Shown: positions 10,247 to 18,503, numbered from the stretch's first letter. The stretch: 64,000 bases of DNA from Candidatus Delongbacteria bacterium (GCA_020634015.1 JACKCN010000006.1:186001-250000), one strand, 5' to 3'. Notes: generated from the sequence alone by a model not told the origin. A program made the numbers and translations.

Positions 10247-11821
10247 GTGATCTTGAATCCGTGGATCCGCGGAGCCTGGCTCCTGCTGCTGTGTGCCGTC
10301 TCGGCCCAGGCCTTCGAACTGCTGGCCCGGGTGGAATACGTGGCCGTGGATGTGGTCTTCATCGACAAGGGCAGCGAGGACGGCCTGCGTCTGGGTGACA
10401 TGGGGCGCGCGATGCCCATGGGCCAGAACTCCCAGGCCCTTGAAGTGGTGCATGTCAGTTCCAATCGCGCCTCGCTGCGCATCCCCGAGGACAGCGTCGG
10501 TCTGGAAGAAGGCGTGATGGTGCGATTCGAGTTGCCCGAGGAGCGCCTCATCAAGGAAGTGGCTCCGGCCGAACCCGTGGATACGCTGATCGCCGAGGTG
10601 GCGCCCACACGCAAGCGCCGGGCGCTGCGCGACCGCAGCAATCGCTTGCGAGGTTTCATTTCGGTGGAACGGTTCCAGGAATCGGGCGAGTTCGACAGCT
10701 GGGACCAGTCCCTGCGCGGCAGCCTGCGTTCCGACAGGCTGATGGGCCTGCCAATCGGCTTTCGCAGCCGTTTCCGCCTGCGTCAGGAAGAGGATGCGGG
10801 CGGCGCTCGGCGCTGGACCAGCCGGATTCCCCAGCTGGAATTCGCCTGGCAGTCGCCGGGATCGCCGCTGGAATTGCGTGCGGGCCGCCTGGCCGGTGCC
10901 GGTCTGGGGCGTGCGGGCAGCCTGGATGGAGTGGAAGTGGGGACCCGGGACGCCGCCGGCCAGCGCTGGCAGGGCTGGGCCGGTCTGGGCACCGATCCTT
11001 CGAATGACCGACCGGATGCCACCCTGCAGAAACTGGGGCTGGCCTGGCGCCGTCAGGACAAGGCCCTTGGCGGAGAACTGACCAGCGGTCTGGCCCTTGC
11101 CGGCAGTTATCGTGAGGGCGAAACCGAACGGGAATTCGTGGCCCAGCAATTCAGTCTGACTCTGCCACTCACGCCCGGTCGCCTGAGTCTGGGCCAGGAG
11201 AGCGAGCTGGATTTCAATCGCGGTTGGCGCTCCGAAAAGCAGAACAGCATCGCGCTCAATCGCTTTGACCTGCGGGCACGGCAGCAATTCGGGCGCGCCT
11301 TCAGCATCAACGCAGGCTGGCGCCGCCAGCGCAGCCCGCTGACCCTTGAACAGAAGGACCTGGCCGACAGCCTGGTGGCCCTGCACGAGAGCGGCTCTCT
11401 CAGCCTTGGGGGTGACTGGCGCGTCACGCGTCCCTTCAGCATCTATGCTGATGTATCACGCCTGCAGGATCGCGCGGGTCTCAAGGAGGGCCGCAGCATG
11501 CGCATCGGCCTGCGTCATACGGGGCTGCCGCTGGCCATCTCGGGAGGGCTCACGGGCCATCTGTACCACAACAGCGTCAGTGACAGTCGACAATTCCAGG
11601 CGGATCTGGTGCGCAGTTTTGCGCGAAGCACCCGGGTCAGTCTGAGGGCGGGACAGCAAACCCTGGACAATGGCGGGCAGTCGCAAAGCCGGAATTGGGT
11701 CGGAATGGCCCTGGATCAGGAATTGTGGCGGGGCGCCTACATCAGAGGAGAAGGCGAGCAGGAGAGAGGAGACGGTGCCAGCCAATTGCGCCTGAGTGCG
11801 GAGTTGGGCTGGCGGTTCTAG
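10247..11821 (+). CDS. Outer-membrane beta-barrel-like protein of the cytochrome operon
   Basis: 524 residues. A signal peptide (WLLLLCAVSAQA) precedes a small beta domain (about 23-95: VEYVAVDVVFIDKGSEDGLRLGD...LEVVHVSSNRASLRI) and a charged linker. From about residue 130 the chain shows alternating amphipathic strands (FRSRFRLRQE, LEFAWQSPGSPLELRAGRL, ELGWRF). It ends in Phe with an aromatic pattern, as outer-membrane barrels do. It begins 2 bases after the 40-heme gene. By analogy with porin-cytochrome conduits (MtrAB, PCC of Geobacter) it may form the barrel that holds or docks a multiheme cytochrome; I see no sequence identity to MtrB. Start is GTG. Confidence 0.7.
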   Translation: MILNPWIRGAWLLLLCAVSAQAFELLARVEYVAVDVVFIDKGSEDGLRLGDMGRAMPMGQNSQALEVVHVSSNRASLRIPEDSVGLEEGVMVRFELPEERLIKEVAPAEPVDTLIAEVAPTRKRRALRDRSNRLRGFISVERFQESGEFDSWDQSLRGSLRSDRLMGLPIGFRSRFRLRQEEDAGGARRWTSRIPQLEFAWQSPGSPLELRAGRLAGAGLGRAGSLDGVEVGTRDAAGQRWQGWAGLGTDPSNDRPDATLQKLGLAWRRQDKALGGELTSGLALAGSYREGETEREFVAQQFSLTLPLTPGRLSLGQESELDFNRGWRSEKQNSIALNRFDLRARQQFGRAFSINAGWRRQRSPLTLEQKDLADSLVALHESGSLSLGGDWRVTRPFSIYADVSRLQDRAGLKEGRSMRIGLRHTGLPLAISGGLTGHLYHNSVSDSRQFQADLVRSFARSTRVSLRAGQQTLDNGGQSQSRNWVGMALDQELWRGAYIRGEGEQERGDGASQLRLSAELGWRF

Positions 11822-12022
11822 GAGTCGACGATACCGGATCGGCCGGGTTCGCGGTCCCATGCATCGGGGGGCGCGGACACGACGAGCAAGGTGATGTCGA
11901 CGTTGATCGGCCGGTAAGCTGACGGACGTGGTCCCGCTGGACGGACGCGCTCCATCCCTCGTCTCACGAGCTGGATGGGTGCATCAGGAAAGTGGCTCAC
12001 GATCGATCTTGAGGAACGATCC

Positions 12023-13582
12023 ATGAACACCCGCCTTCCGGCACGTCTGCCGCTGCTGGCTCTGTGTCTCTTTCTGCTCGCTGCCCGGGCCGTCTGGGGT
12101 GCACAGGACACTGCGGACTCCGGGGGAAATCCCCACGGCGACCTCAAGGGCATGGCCTGCACGGCCTGTCACAGTACCCAGGCCTGGACTCCCCTGGCCA
12201 CGACTCTCAATTTCAACCACAGCAAACAGGGCGGCTGGCCCCTGCAGGGAGTGCATGGCACGCTGCGTTGCACCCAGTGTCACGCACTGCAGTTCGCGGA
12301 GGTGGAAAGCAGCTGCGCTGGCTGTCACACGGATGTGCATTCGGGCAGTGCCGGCAGCGATTGCCAGCGTTGCCATACGCCGGAGAGCTGGCGTGACCCG
12401 GGTGGTTTTCGGCGGGCCCACGAGGGCAGTGCCTTCCCGCTTGAAGGGCCGCACCACAGTCTGAGCTGCACCGCCTGCCACACGGGCCAGAACTTCAGCG
12501 AGTCGCCGCTGGCCTGCGCCGGCTGTCACAACCAGGAGTATCTGGCGACCCGGGACCCGGGCCACTCCAGTCTGGGGCTCTCGGTTGACTGTCAGCAATG
12601 CCACAATCCCGCGGCCAATGGCTGGCGCGCGGACTTCAGCCATCCCGCCGAATTCCCCCTGGAGGGTGCCCATCGCGGACCGGCATGCGTGGCATGTCAT
12701 CTGCCCGAGCAGCCCCTCTCGGCCCTCGAGCGTCAATGCGCCGGCTGCCACGTCGCTCCCGGTGCCCAAGGCGACCCCGACCACCGGTCATCCGCCTTCA
12801 CGGAGAACTGTGCGACCTGTCATACGATCCAGGCCTGGGCTCCGGCCCAGTTCGACCACTCGGCCAGCGCCTTCCCGCTGACCGGACGACACCAGCAGGC
12901 CGAGTGTGCCTCGTGTCACCAGCAGGACGGCGGTTCGCGCTTCAGCGGTCTGGACACCGCCTGCGCCTCCTGCCACCAGCAGGATGCGGAGGATGCCGCC
13001 GATCCTGACCATTCCGGCAGTGCCCTGGCCGGGGACTGCGCGATCTGCCACGAGACCAGCGATTGGAACCCTGCCCGTTTCGATCACGCTCTGAGTACTT
13101 TCAGCTTGACTGGCGCGCACCGGGATGCCGAATGCACTGCCTGTCATGTGCAGGCGGGGCAGAGCCTGTTCACCGGGCTGGATGATCAGTGCGCAGCCTG
13201 CCATCAGGCCGATGCCGATGCCACCACGGATCCCGATCATGCCGGTGCGGCGCTCTCCGGGGATTGCGCCCTCTGCCACACCACCGAGGCCTTCAGCCCG
13301 GCGGAGTTCGAGCACCAATTGAGCCGCTTCGCCCTCACCGGTGCCCACCTGGAAACCGATTGCCTTGACTGCCACCGGCTGGACGCCTCTCCGCGTTTCA
13401 CGGACATGGATACCCAGTGCGCCAGCTGCCACCAGCAGGACGCGGACGATACATCGGATCCCGATCACGCCAGTGGACCTCTCGCGGGCGACTGCGCCCT
13501 GTGCCACACGACCACTGCTTTCAGCCCCGCCGAATTCGATCACGGTCTGAGCGCATTTCCCCTGACTGGTGCCCACCTGTAA
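12023..13582 (+). CDS. N-terminal half (19 heme sites) of a second 40-heme cytochrome, ended by an in-frame TAA
   Basis: 519 residues with a signal peptide (LLALCLFLLAARAVWGAQ). It carries 19 CxxCH motifs in the same module order as the 7137-10244 protein, starting NPHGDLKGMACTACHSTQAWTPL in both. The reading stops at TAA (13580-13582) inside TGAHL-stop-TDCNLCH, between heme sites 19 and 20. The same frame continues without shift to 15130, and the full span is 3108 bases, exactly the length of the first gene. The stop replaces codon 520; the first gene has AAC (Asn) at the matching place. TAA is the normal stop of other genes here (at 37456, 45148 and 46011). The ATG has GAGGA 8 bases upstream. 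A truncated 19-heme protein could still be exported. Confidence 0.85.
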   Translation: MNTRLPARLPLLALCLFLLAARAVWGAQDTADSGGNPHGDLKGMACTACHSTQAWTPLATTLNFNHSKQGGWPLQGVHGTLRCTQCHALQFAEVESSCAGCHTDVHSGSAGSDCQRCHTPESWRDPGGFRRAHEGSAFPLEGPHHSLSCTACHTGQNFSESPLACAGCHNQEYLATRDPGHSSLGLSVDCQQCHNPAANGWRADFSHPAEFPLEGAHRGPACVACHLPEQPLSALERQCAGCHVAPGAQGDPDHRSSAFTENCATCHTIQAWAPAQFDHSASAFPLTGRHQQAECASCHQQDGGSRFSGLDTACASCHQQDAEDAADPDHSGSALAGDCAICHETSDWNPARFDHALSTFSLTGAHRDAECTACHVQAGQSLFTGLDDQCAACHQADADATTDPDHAGAALSGDCALCHTTEAFSPAEFEHQLSRFALTGAHLETDCLDCHRLDASPRFTDMDTQCASCHQQDADDTSDPDHASGPLAGDCALCHTTTAFSPAEFDHGLSAFPLTGAHL

Positions 13583-15130
13583 ACGGACTGCAATCTCTGC
13601 CATGGCAGTGGTGAGTCGGCCCAGTTCACCGGATTGGATACTCGCTGCGAGGCCTGTCACCTGCCCGACTGGGATGAGGCCGAGCCCGTGCACGAGGAGA
13701 GCAGCTTCCAGCTGGACTGCACGCGCTGCCATACGACCGCGGCCTGGGTGCCTTCAAGTTTCAACCACACGACCATGACCGACTGGCCGATGACCGGCGC
13801 CCATCAGGGCATGAGCTGCATCAGTTGCCACGCCGGCGGCACCTACACCGGCACGCCCGACCAGTGCTGGGGCTGTCACCAGAGCGATTATGAGGGCACC
13901 ACGGACCCGGACCACACGGATGGGGCCTACCCGCAGGAGTGCACACTGTGTCACAGCACGGCGGGCTGGTCCGGAGCGGACTTCAATCACGACGGCACCG
14001 GATTCCCGTTGCTTGGCCAGCACCTCACTGTCGCCTGCGCCAGCTGCCATACCAGTGGCTACGCCGGCACGCCTTCTGCGTGCGAAGCATGTCACATGCC
14101 TGACTGGGACAGTGCCGAGCTGATTCACGAGGAGAGCAGCTTCCAGCTGGACTGCGCCCGCTGCCACACGCCGGCTGCCTGGGTGCCGTCCGTTTTCAAT
14201 CACACGACCATGACCGACTGGCCGATGACCGGCGCCCACCAGGGCATGAGCTGCATCAGTTGCCACGCCGGAGGCACCTACACCGGCACGCCCGACCAGT
14301 GCTGGGGCTGTCACCAGAGCGATTATGAGGGCACCACGGACCCCGATCATGTGGATGGCAACTACCCGCAGGACTGCACGGTCTGCCACAGCAACACCAG
14401 CTGGGAAGGGGCCAGCTTCGACCATGATGCCACCGCATTTCCGCTGGTTGGCGAGCATCTCACGGTGGCCTGCACCTCCTGCCATACCCAGGGCTACAGT
14501 GGCACACCGGCAGCCTGCGAAGCCTGTCACATGCCCGATTGGGAGGCTGCCGAGCCGCTGCACGAGATGGACAGTTTCACCACGGACTGCGCACGCTGCC
14601 ATACTCCCATGGGTTGGACGCCCTCCGCTTTCGAGCACTCGAGCATGACCTCCTTCGAGTTGACCGGTCGGCACACCAGCGTGAGTTGTGCAGCCTGTCA
14701 CGAGGGCGGTACCTACACGGGAACGCCCAGCGACTGCTGGAGCTGCCATGAGCCCGACTGGCAGGATGCCCGCGATCCGGACCACCCCGGAGATGGCTAT
14801 CCGCAGAATTGCGTGCTTTGCCACACACCCGCGGACTGGAGCCCCTCGAGCTTCAATCATGGGACCCAGTACTTCCCGATCTATTCCGGTCGGCATCGCA
14901 ATGAGTGGAACACCTGCACCGACTGCCACCTCAGTGGAGGCAACATGGACACGTTCTCATGCACCCACTGCCATGAACACCGACAGTCCAGGATGGACTC
15001 GGAACACAATGGGGAGAATGGCTACAGCTGGCAGAGCAGCGCCTGTCTGCAATGTCACCCCAATGGCAACAGCCGCGGCCAGATGCTGCGTCCGGAACTG
15101 CCCCTGCATGAGGACAGAAAGGATTTCTGA
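13583..15130 (+). pseudogene. C-terminal half (21 heme sites) of the interrupted 40-heme cytochrome
   Basis: This stretch continues the frame of the preceding gene past the TAA and holds 21 CxxCH motifs (sites 20-40). Coding character is intact to the end: TFSCTHCHEHRQSRMDSEH...ACLQCHPNG and a terminal LHEDRKDF, which matches the first gene's LKDRKDF. It has no signal peptide of its own. The first usable starts are a TTG at 13634 and internal ATG codons, so re-initiated product would stay in the cytoplasm without heme. It is either a pseudogene tail, a sequence error at one base, or the tail of a protein made by readthrough. It contains a 435-base internal duplication. Confidence 0.8.
13691..14560 (+). 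repeat. Two tandem 435-bp units coding 145 residues and six heme sites each
   Basis: Unit 1 is 13691-14125 and unit 2 is 14126-14560. Each begins HEESSFQLDC and holds six CxxCH sites. Within them, 13766-13908 and 14201-14343 are identical except for two bases I could see. A diverged third partial unit starts at 14561 (HEMDSFTTDC). The first 40-heme gene has the same 145-residue period but more diverged copies, so this pair was duplicated or homogenised recently. Confidence 0.85.
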
Positions 15131-15141
15131 AGCGATCTTGG

Positions 15142-15173
15142 TGTGTGGATTCCGCTGGTGCGGAATCCACACA
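15142..15173. terminator. Perfect 14-bp hairpin after the cytochrome locus
   Basis: Arms TGTGTGGATTCCGC (15142-15155) and GCGGAATCCACACA (15160-15173) enclose a 4-base loop, 11 bases after the cytochrome stop. There is no T-tract. It may end transcription or only be part of the adjacent repeat, whose unit also contains GCGGAATCC. Confidence 0.5.
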
Positions 15174-15191
15174 TTCGGATTCCGCGCGGGC

Positions 15192-15340
15192 GCGGAATCC
15201 GGGTACTCGGGGCTGCTGGGTGCGGAATCCGGGTACTCGGGGCTGCTGGGTGTGGAATCCGGGTATTCGGGGGCTGCTGAGTGCGGAATCCGGGTACTCG
15301 GGAGTTGCTGGGTGCGGAATCCGGACATTCCGGGCCCGGG
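15192..15340. repeat. Minisatellite of 30-31 bp units (GCGGAATCCGGGTACTCGGG...)
   Basis: Units start at 15192, 15222, 15252, 15283 and 15314. The first two 30-bp units (15192-15221, 15222-15251) are identical; the third and fourth are 31 bp with a few changes; the fifth is partial and ends in GGACATTCCGGGCCCGGG. The core GCGGAATCC also forms the hairpin at 15142-15173 and an inverted copy at 15178-15201. The array fills most of the 278-base gap before the next gene. There are no unique spacers, so it is not a CRISPR array. Confidence 0.85.
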
Positions 15341-15408
15341 CGGGACCCGGCAATTTGGATCACGGCTCGTGCGATGGGGAGCACGGTCCGCAACCTGGAG
15401 AGCGTTCA

Positions 15409-16239
15409 ATGAAACGGCCGATCTGGCTCCGCATTCTGCTGTGGGTGCTGTACAGTGCGACCATCGCCAGCGGGACCTGGCTGGCGCTGCGCGGTTGGTC
15501 CTACTACATGCTGCCCGACGAACTGCGCCCCAGACATCCCATGCACGAGCTCTGGCGGCCCGCCGGATTCCTGGGGCATGGCATCGGCATCCTCGGCACT
15601 CTGTTGATGATCCTGATGCTGCTCTACATCCCACGCAAGCGCCTGGATTTCATGCAGAGCTGGGGGGACATCCGCCACTGGCTGGACATTCACATCTGGC
15701 TTGGGATCACGGGCTCGATGCTGGTGTGTTTCCATACCGCCTTCAAGGTGGGCGGCATCGTCTCGATCGCTTTCTGGTCCATGGTGGCCGTGGCGCTCTC
15801 GGGCGTGCTGGGGCGCTATCTGTACCTGCAGATTCCGCGTGGCATCGACGGGCACGAACTGAATCGCCAGGACCTGGAACGGCAGTTGGGAGAAAGTCTG
15901 AGCGCTCTGCCCGATGGTGCGGCGCTGCTGGCCCGTTACAGCCCGCAGGAAGAAGGTGGGCTGTTCCAGTGGGTCATCGATGATCTGAAGCGTTTGTTCA
16001 AGATGCGCCATTTCCAGTCGGACCTGGTGCGCTCGGGGCATGACCTCGCCGAGGCGCGGCGGCTGCTGGTGATTCTGCGGACCGCCCTGCGCCTGCGCCG
16101 ACGGATCCGCCGCCTCGAGCAGGTACGCGCCCTGCTGCATCACTGGCACGTGATCCACCGGCCCTTCGCCTTCGTGATGTATGTGATTCTGGTGATCCAT
16201 GTGGTGGTTGCCGTGCTCTTCGGTTTCACCTGGATCTGA
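15409..16239 (+). CDS. Four-helix membrane protein, possible b-type cytochrome for the cytochrome locus
   Basis: 276 residues. Membrane segments lie near residues 8-27, 50-73, 94-130 and 248-273. Histidines fall in or next to the helices (GHGIGILG; HWLDIHIWLGITGSMLVCFHTAFKVGG; HWHVIHRPFAFVMYVILVIHVVVAV), the layout of di-heme membrane cytochromes b. A charged, Arg-rich loop of about 110 residues (GESLSALPDGAALL...LRRRIRRLEQV) faces one side. It lies 278 bases after the large cytochromes with the repeat array between. It could link the quinone pool to the periplasmic hemes; I do not recognise an exact family. GGAG precedes the ATG. Confidence 0.7.
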   Translation: MKRPIWLRILLWVLYSATIASGTWLALRGWSYYMLPDELRPRHPMHELWRPAGFLGHGIGILGTLLMILMLLYIPRKRLDFMQSWGDIRHWLDIHIWLGITGSMLVCFHTAFKVGGIVSIAFWSMVAVALSGVLGRYLYLQIPRGIDGHELNRQDLERQLGESLSALPDGAALLARYSPQEEGGLFQWVIDDLKRLFKMRHFQSDLVRSGHDLAEARRLLVILRTALRLRRRIRRLEQVRALLHHWHVIHRPFAFVMYVILVIHVVVAVLFGFTWI

Positions 16240-16268
16240 TCACCCGCCAATGGCCTGGCGACCGGTGC

Positions 16269-16409
16269 TCAGGATTTCAGCCAGCGCAGCAGAAAGAACA
16301 GACCGCCCAGGAGGGCCAGAGCCATGGGCGCCGAGGCCTGGAAGCGCCGCCAGCGACGGCGGGCTGGCGAGGTGAACTTGCGTTCCGGGTCGATGGAGGA
16401 GTCATTCAT
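16269..16409 (-). CDS. Small single-pass membrane protein, uncharacterised
   Basis: 46 residues: a basic N-terminal stretch (KFTSPARRRWRRFQ) followed by one hydrophobic segment (APMALALLGGLFFLLRWL). ATG at 16409; the ribosome site is weak. It lies in the gap between the b-type-like protein and tRNA-Ala, convergent with the former. It is too short for homology by eye. Coding is plausible because of the positive-inside membrane pattern, but it could be a chance frame. Confidence 0.4.
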   Translation of the reverse strand: MNDSSIDPERKFTSPARRRWRRFQASAPMALALLGGLFFLLRWLKS

Positions 16410-16494
16410 CCGCGTGGTTCCTGATGAACGGGATTGGGCACTGCCCTGCGAGTGCCGCGGGTGACACATGCGGCCTGCAAGGTGCGGGGCCGAA

Positions 16495-16522
16495 AGGAAA
16501 TGGCCCGCCGAAAGGCGGGCCA
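16495..16522 (-). terminator. Terminator of tRNA-Ala
   Basis: Arms TGGCCCGCC (16501-16509) and GGCGGGCCA (16514-16522) with loop GAAA; on the minus strand the stem is followed by TTTCCTTT. It begins directly after the tRNA 3' end. Confidence 0.85.
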
Positions 16523-16595
16523 TGGAGCAGAAGGGGATCGAACCCTCGACCTCAACATTGCGAACGTTGCGCTCTCCCAACTGAGCTACTGCCCC
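16523..16595 (-). tRNA. tRNA-Ala(CGC)
   Basis: Cloverleaf of 73 nt on the minus strand: acceptor GGGGCAG with CTGCTCC, which gives the G3-U70 pair that marks alanine tRNAs; D arm GCTCAGTTGGGAGAGC; anticodon stem CAACG/TGTTG with loop TTCGCAA (anticodon CGC); T arm AGGGTTCGATCCCCT. Discriminator A, no encoded CCA. Confidence 0.93.
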
Positions 16596-16653
16596 GAGGC
16601 CTCCGTTGCCGGGAAAAGACTCCCGAGTGGACTTCTTCCACAACGGAGGACCG

Positions 16654-16682
16654 AAGATAGCGTCAGCCCGCTGAAACTCCAA
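16654..16682 (-). promoter_or_regulatory. Predicted promoter of tRNA-Ala
   Basis: On the minus strand TTGGAG (16682-16677), 17-base spacer, TATCTT (16659-16654), about 58 bases before the tRNA. Same TTG-N20-TAnnTT form as other units. Confidence 0.6.
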
Positions 16683-16753
16683 CAAAGCTCCGGAATCGGT
16701 CGAGACGAAAACGGGACGCGTGATGCGTCCCGTTGTATGCGGCGGCCGTTGGC

Positions 16754-17167
16754 TCAACCCTTGGCGGGCAGCACCTGCTCAGGGTTCTCGCAGGCCCAGG
16801 CAAAACCCTTGCCTTTGCCGAAGCGCGACTGAAGCCAGGAATCCACCGTCATGCTCAAGGCTTCATCAACGCTCATCTGGCGCTGCACGTACTTGAGGAT
16901 CTTGCGCTTGGGGCTGGCCACCCGAGGGGCCTTGGCCTTGACGCCCTTGCGGTTGGGACCACGTTTCCAGCCCTGGACTTCCTTGGCCAGCTTGTACTGG
17001 TATTCCATGTAGTCAAGCAGTTTCCAGTAATCGCAGGCATCGGAAATGCTGAACACATCATAGGCCTTTTTGTGTTCGCCTTTCTTGAAGGTATCCTCAA
17101 GCCGGATCTTTTCTGGTTCTGCCATCAATGCGGTGCAAGCCTGGAACAGGTCTTGAAGTGCGGACAT
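16754..17167 (-). CDS. Uncharacterised small basic protein
   Basis: 137 residues, no signal peptide or membrane segment. The first half is mixed charge (MSALQDLFQACTALMAEPEKIRLEDTFKKGEHKKAYDVFSISDACDYWKLLDYMEYQYKLAKEV). The centre is strongly basic (KRGPNRKGVKAKAPRVASPKRKILKYVQRQ), suggesting nucleic-acid or ribosome contact. The end is QSRFGKGKGFAWACENPEQVLPAKG. I do not recognise a family. GAGGAAG lies just before the ATG at 17167; the ORF could extend to 17194 but without a ribosome site. A TATCTT box sits 35 bases upstream. Codon use is less GC-biased than in the neighbours. Confidence 0.75.
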   Translation of the reverse strand: MSALQDLFQACTALMAEPEKIRLEDTFKKGEHKKAYDVFSISDACDYWKLLDYMEYQYKLAKEVQGWKRGPNRKGVKAKAPRVASPKRKILKYVQRQMSVDEALSMTVDSWLQSRFGKGKGFAWACENPEQVLPAKG

Positions 17168-17201
17168 TTTTTCTTCCTCTCTTTTTCTATACAAGGCGCG
17201 A

Positions 17202-17207
17202 AAGATA
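17202..17207 (-). promoter_or_regulatory. Possible -10 box of the small basic protein gene
   Basis: TATCTT on the minus strand, about 35 bases before the ATG at 17167, followed by TCG as at other candidate promoters here. No good TTG element at 17-18 bases. Confidence 0.35.
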
Positions 17208-17599
17208 GGAGTATTCGACCAAAAAATGCATGGCCAGATTTTGTCGATCAGTCAGGGAAGAAACCCTGTCAGAAAATCTTGACGATCCGAAGTCACCGAA
17301 TCACGAATTACCAATTGAACCTTCTGCGGAAAGTCAGAAACAACGCAAAGATTCAAGCAGCAGACTGGTGCGTTCTTTGTTTACAAATTCCGATCAGAAT
17401 TCTTGAATGCCTGTCCGCTATTCTGTCGTGGAAGCGCAAGTGGCAGCATGGATTCCAGGATCTGCATCACGTGGAGTGCGTCTTGGCACCCGAGTCGAGC
17501 GGCCCGGGCGTCACTCGGCATGCAGCCCTTCGGTCGACCATGGAGCGCGAACAATCGATATGCGGGAGCCGCCAGTCAGGCCGGCGTGAAGGAGGGTGA
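17208..17599. other. AT-richer intergenic region without a recognisable gene
   Basis: About 390 bases between two divergent genes. Base composition to about 17420 is clearly more AT-rich than the surroundings; the rest returns to high GC. Small frames overlap it but show no coding character or start signals. It presumably holds the promoter of the DMT-family gene at 17600. I see no structured RNA. Confidence 0.4.
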
Positions 17600-17947
17600 A
17601 TGTTGCGGATCGTCTCGTTGACCGTGGTGCTGCTGGTGATCAGCAATGCATTCATGACGGTGGCCTGGTATGGCCACCTCAAACACCTGCGGGGCAGTTT
17701 CTGGCTCTGGGCAGCGCTGATGTCGTGGGGCATCGCGCTGTTCGAGTACCTGTTCCAGGTGCCCGCGAACCGTCTGGGGCACCAGGTTCTGCGCATCGAT
17801 CAGCTCAAGATTCTCCAGGAGGTCATTGCGCTGGCGGTCTTCGTGCCCGTCTCGATCTGGGTGCTGGATGAACGTCCCCGGCTGGACTATCTCTGGGCCG
17901 GGCTCTGCATGCTGGGGGCGGTGTACTTCATCTTCCGGGCCCGCTGA
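17600..17947 (+). CDS. DMT family small membrane protein (DUF486)
   Basis: 115 residues with four membrane helices. The signature pieces SNAFMTVAWYGHLK, SWGIALFEYLFQVPANRLGH and LKILQEVIALAVFVPVSIWVLDE are those of the DUF486 family of the drug/metabolite transporter superfamily. The length matches the family. Substrate unknown. GGAGGGTGA directly precedes the ATG, a strong ribosome site. It converges on the reverse operon ending at 17972. Confidence 0.9.
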   Translation: MLRIVSLTVVLLVISNAFMTVAWYGHLKHLRGSFWLWAALMSWGIALFEYLFQVPANRLGHQVLRIDQLKILQEVIALAVFVPVSIWVLDERPRLDYLWAGLCMLGAVYFIFRAR

Positions 17948-17971
17948 CGAACGTGGACACCGGGCGCGTGC

Positions 17972-18502
17972 TCAATTCGAACGGGGGCCCCGGCTGAGTC
18001 CAAGAATCAGACCCAGTGCCACGGACCAGAGCGCGGCAAGGCCCAGCTGGTACTCGGTGGGCAGGCTGAAGGTGAGGGTGTGTGCGGGAATCCAGAACCA
18101 GATCAGGCTCTTCCAGGCGCGGTCGAGGCCCTGCCAGTTCCGCGTGCCGGCGATCAGGTTGTCTTCCAGGCGGTGAAAGGCCATCATCTGCGGGCCGAAG
18201 AACAGATTGGTGAGCACGGAAACCAGCAGCGCCCGGCCCACTCCCGTGCTGAGCAGCGCGGGCTCGCCCAGCCATGCCAGCAGGCCCGCGCTTGCCCCTT
18301 TCATCATCACGAAGCCCAGCTTGATCACCACACCCAGCACGGCCCAGGCCAACATCTTGGCGGGCAGCCAGGCCAGGGGAAACGGCAGTCTGCGGGTCGC
18401 CAGCCAGCCTGCCAGCACTTCACCCAGAGTGCCCAGCAGGGCGAACTGGAGGGCCGCACTCAGCAGGGGCCATTGATGCACCCAGTGGGCATATGCGTTC
18501 AC
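17972..18502 (-). CDS. Small integral membrane protein, last gene of a reverse operon
   Basis: 176 residues with about four membrane segments. The C-terminal part AWKSLIWFWIPAHTLTFSLPTEYQLGLAALWSVALGLILG has the W-x-x-W/F-x-x-P pattern seen in Mpv17/PMP22-type proteins, but I treat that only as a hint. It starts 1 base after the stop of the glycosyltransferase gene, so it belongs to the same operon of lipid/glycan genes. Function unknown. Confidence 0.75.
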   Translation of the reverse strand: MNAYAHWVHQWPLLSAALQFALLGTLGEVLAGWLATRRLPFPLAWLPAKMLAWAVLGVVIKLGFVMMKGASAGLLAWLGEPALLSTGVGRALLVSVLTNLFFGPQMMAFHRLEDNLIAGTRNWQGLDRAWKSLIWFWIPAHTLTFSLPTEYQLGLAALWSVALGLILGLSRGPRSN

Positions 18503-18503
18503 G

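Noticed and set aside
13580..13582. Genome-wide reassignment of TAA
   Set aside because: skp and the genes ending at 45148 and 46011 use TAA as a normal stop with nothing conserved after it.
15192..15340. CRISPR array
   Set aside because: Units are directly adjacent without unique spacers, and no cas genes are present.
17403..17621. 72-residue plus frame before the DMT gene
   Set aside because: It overlaps the start of the well-supported DUF486 gene in another frame and has no motif.
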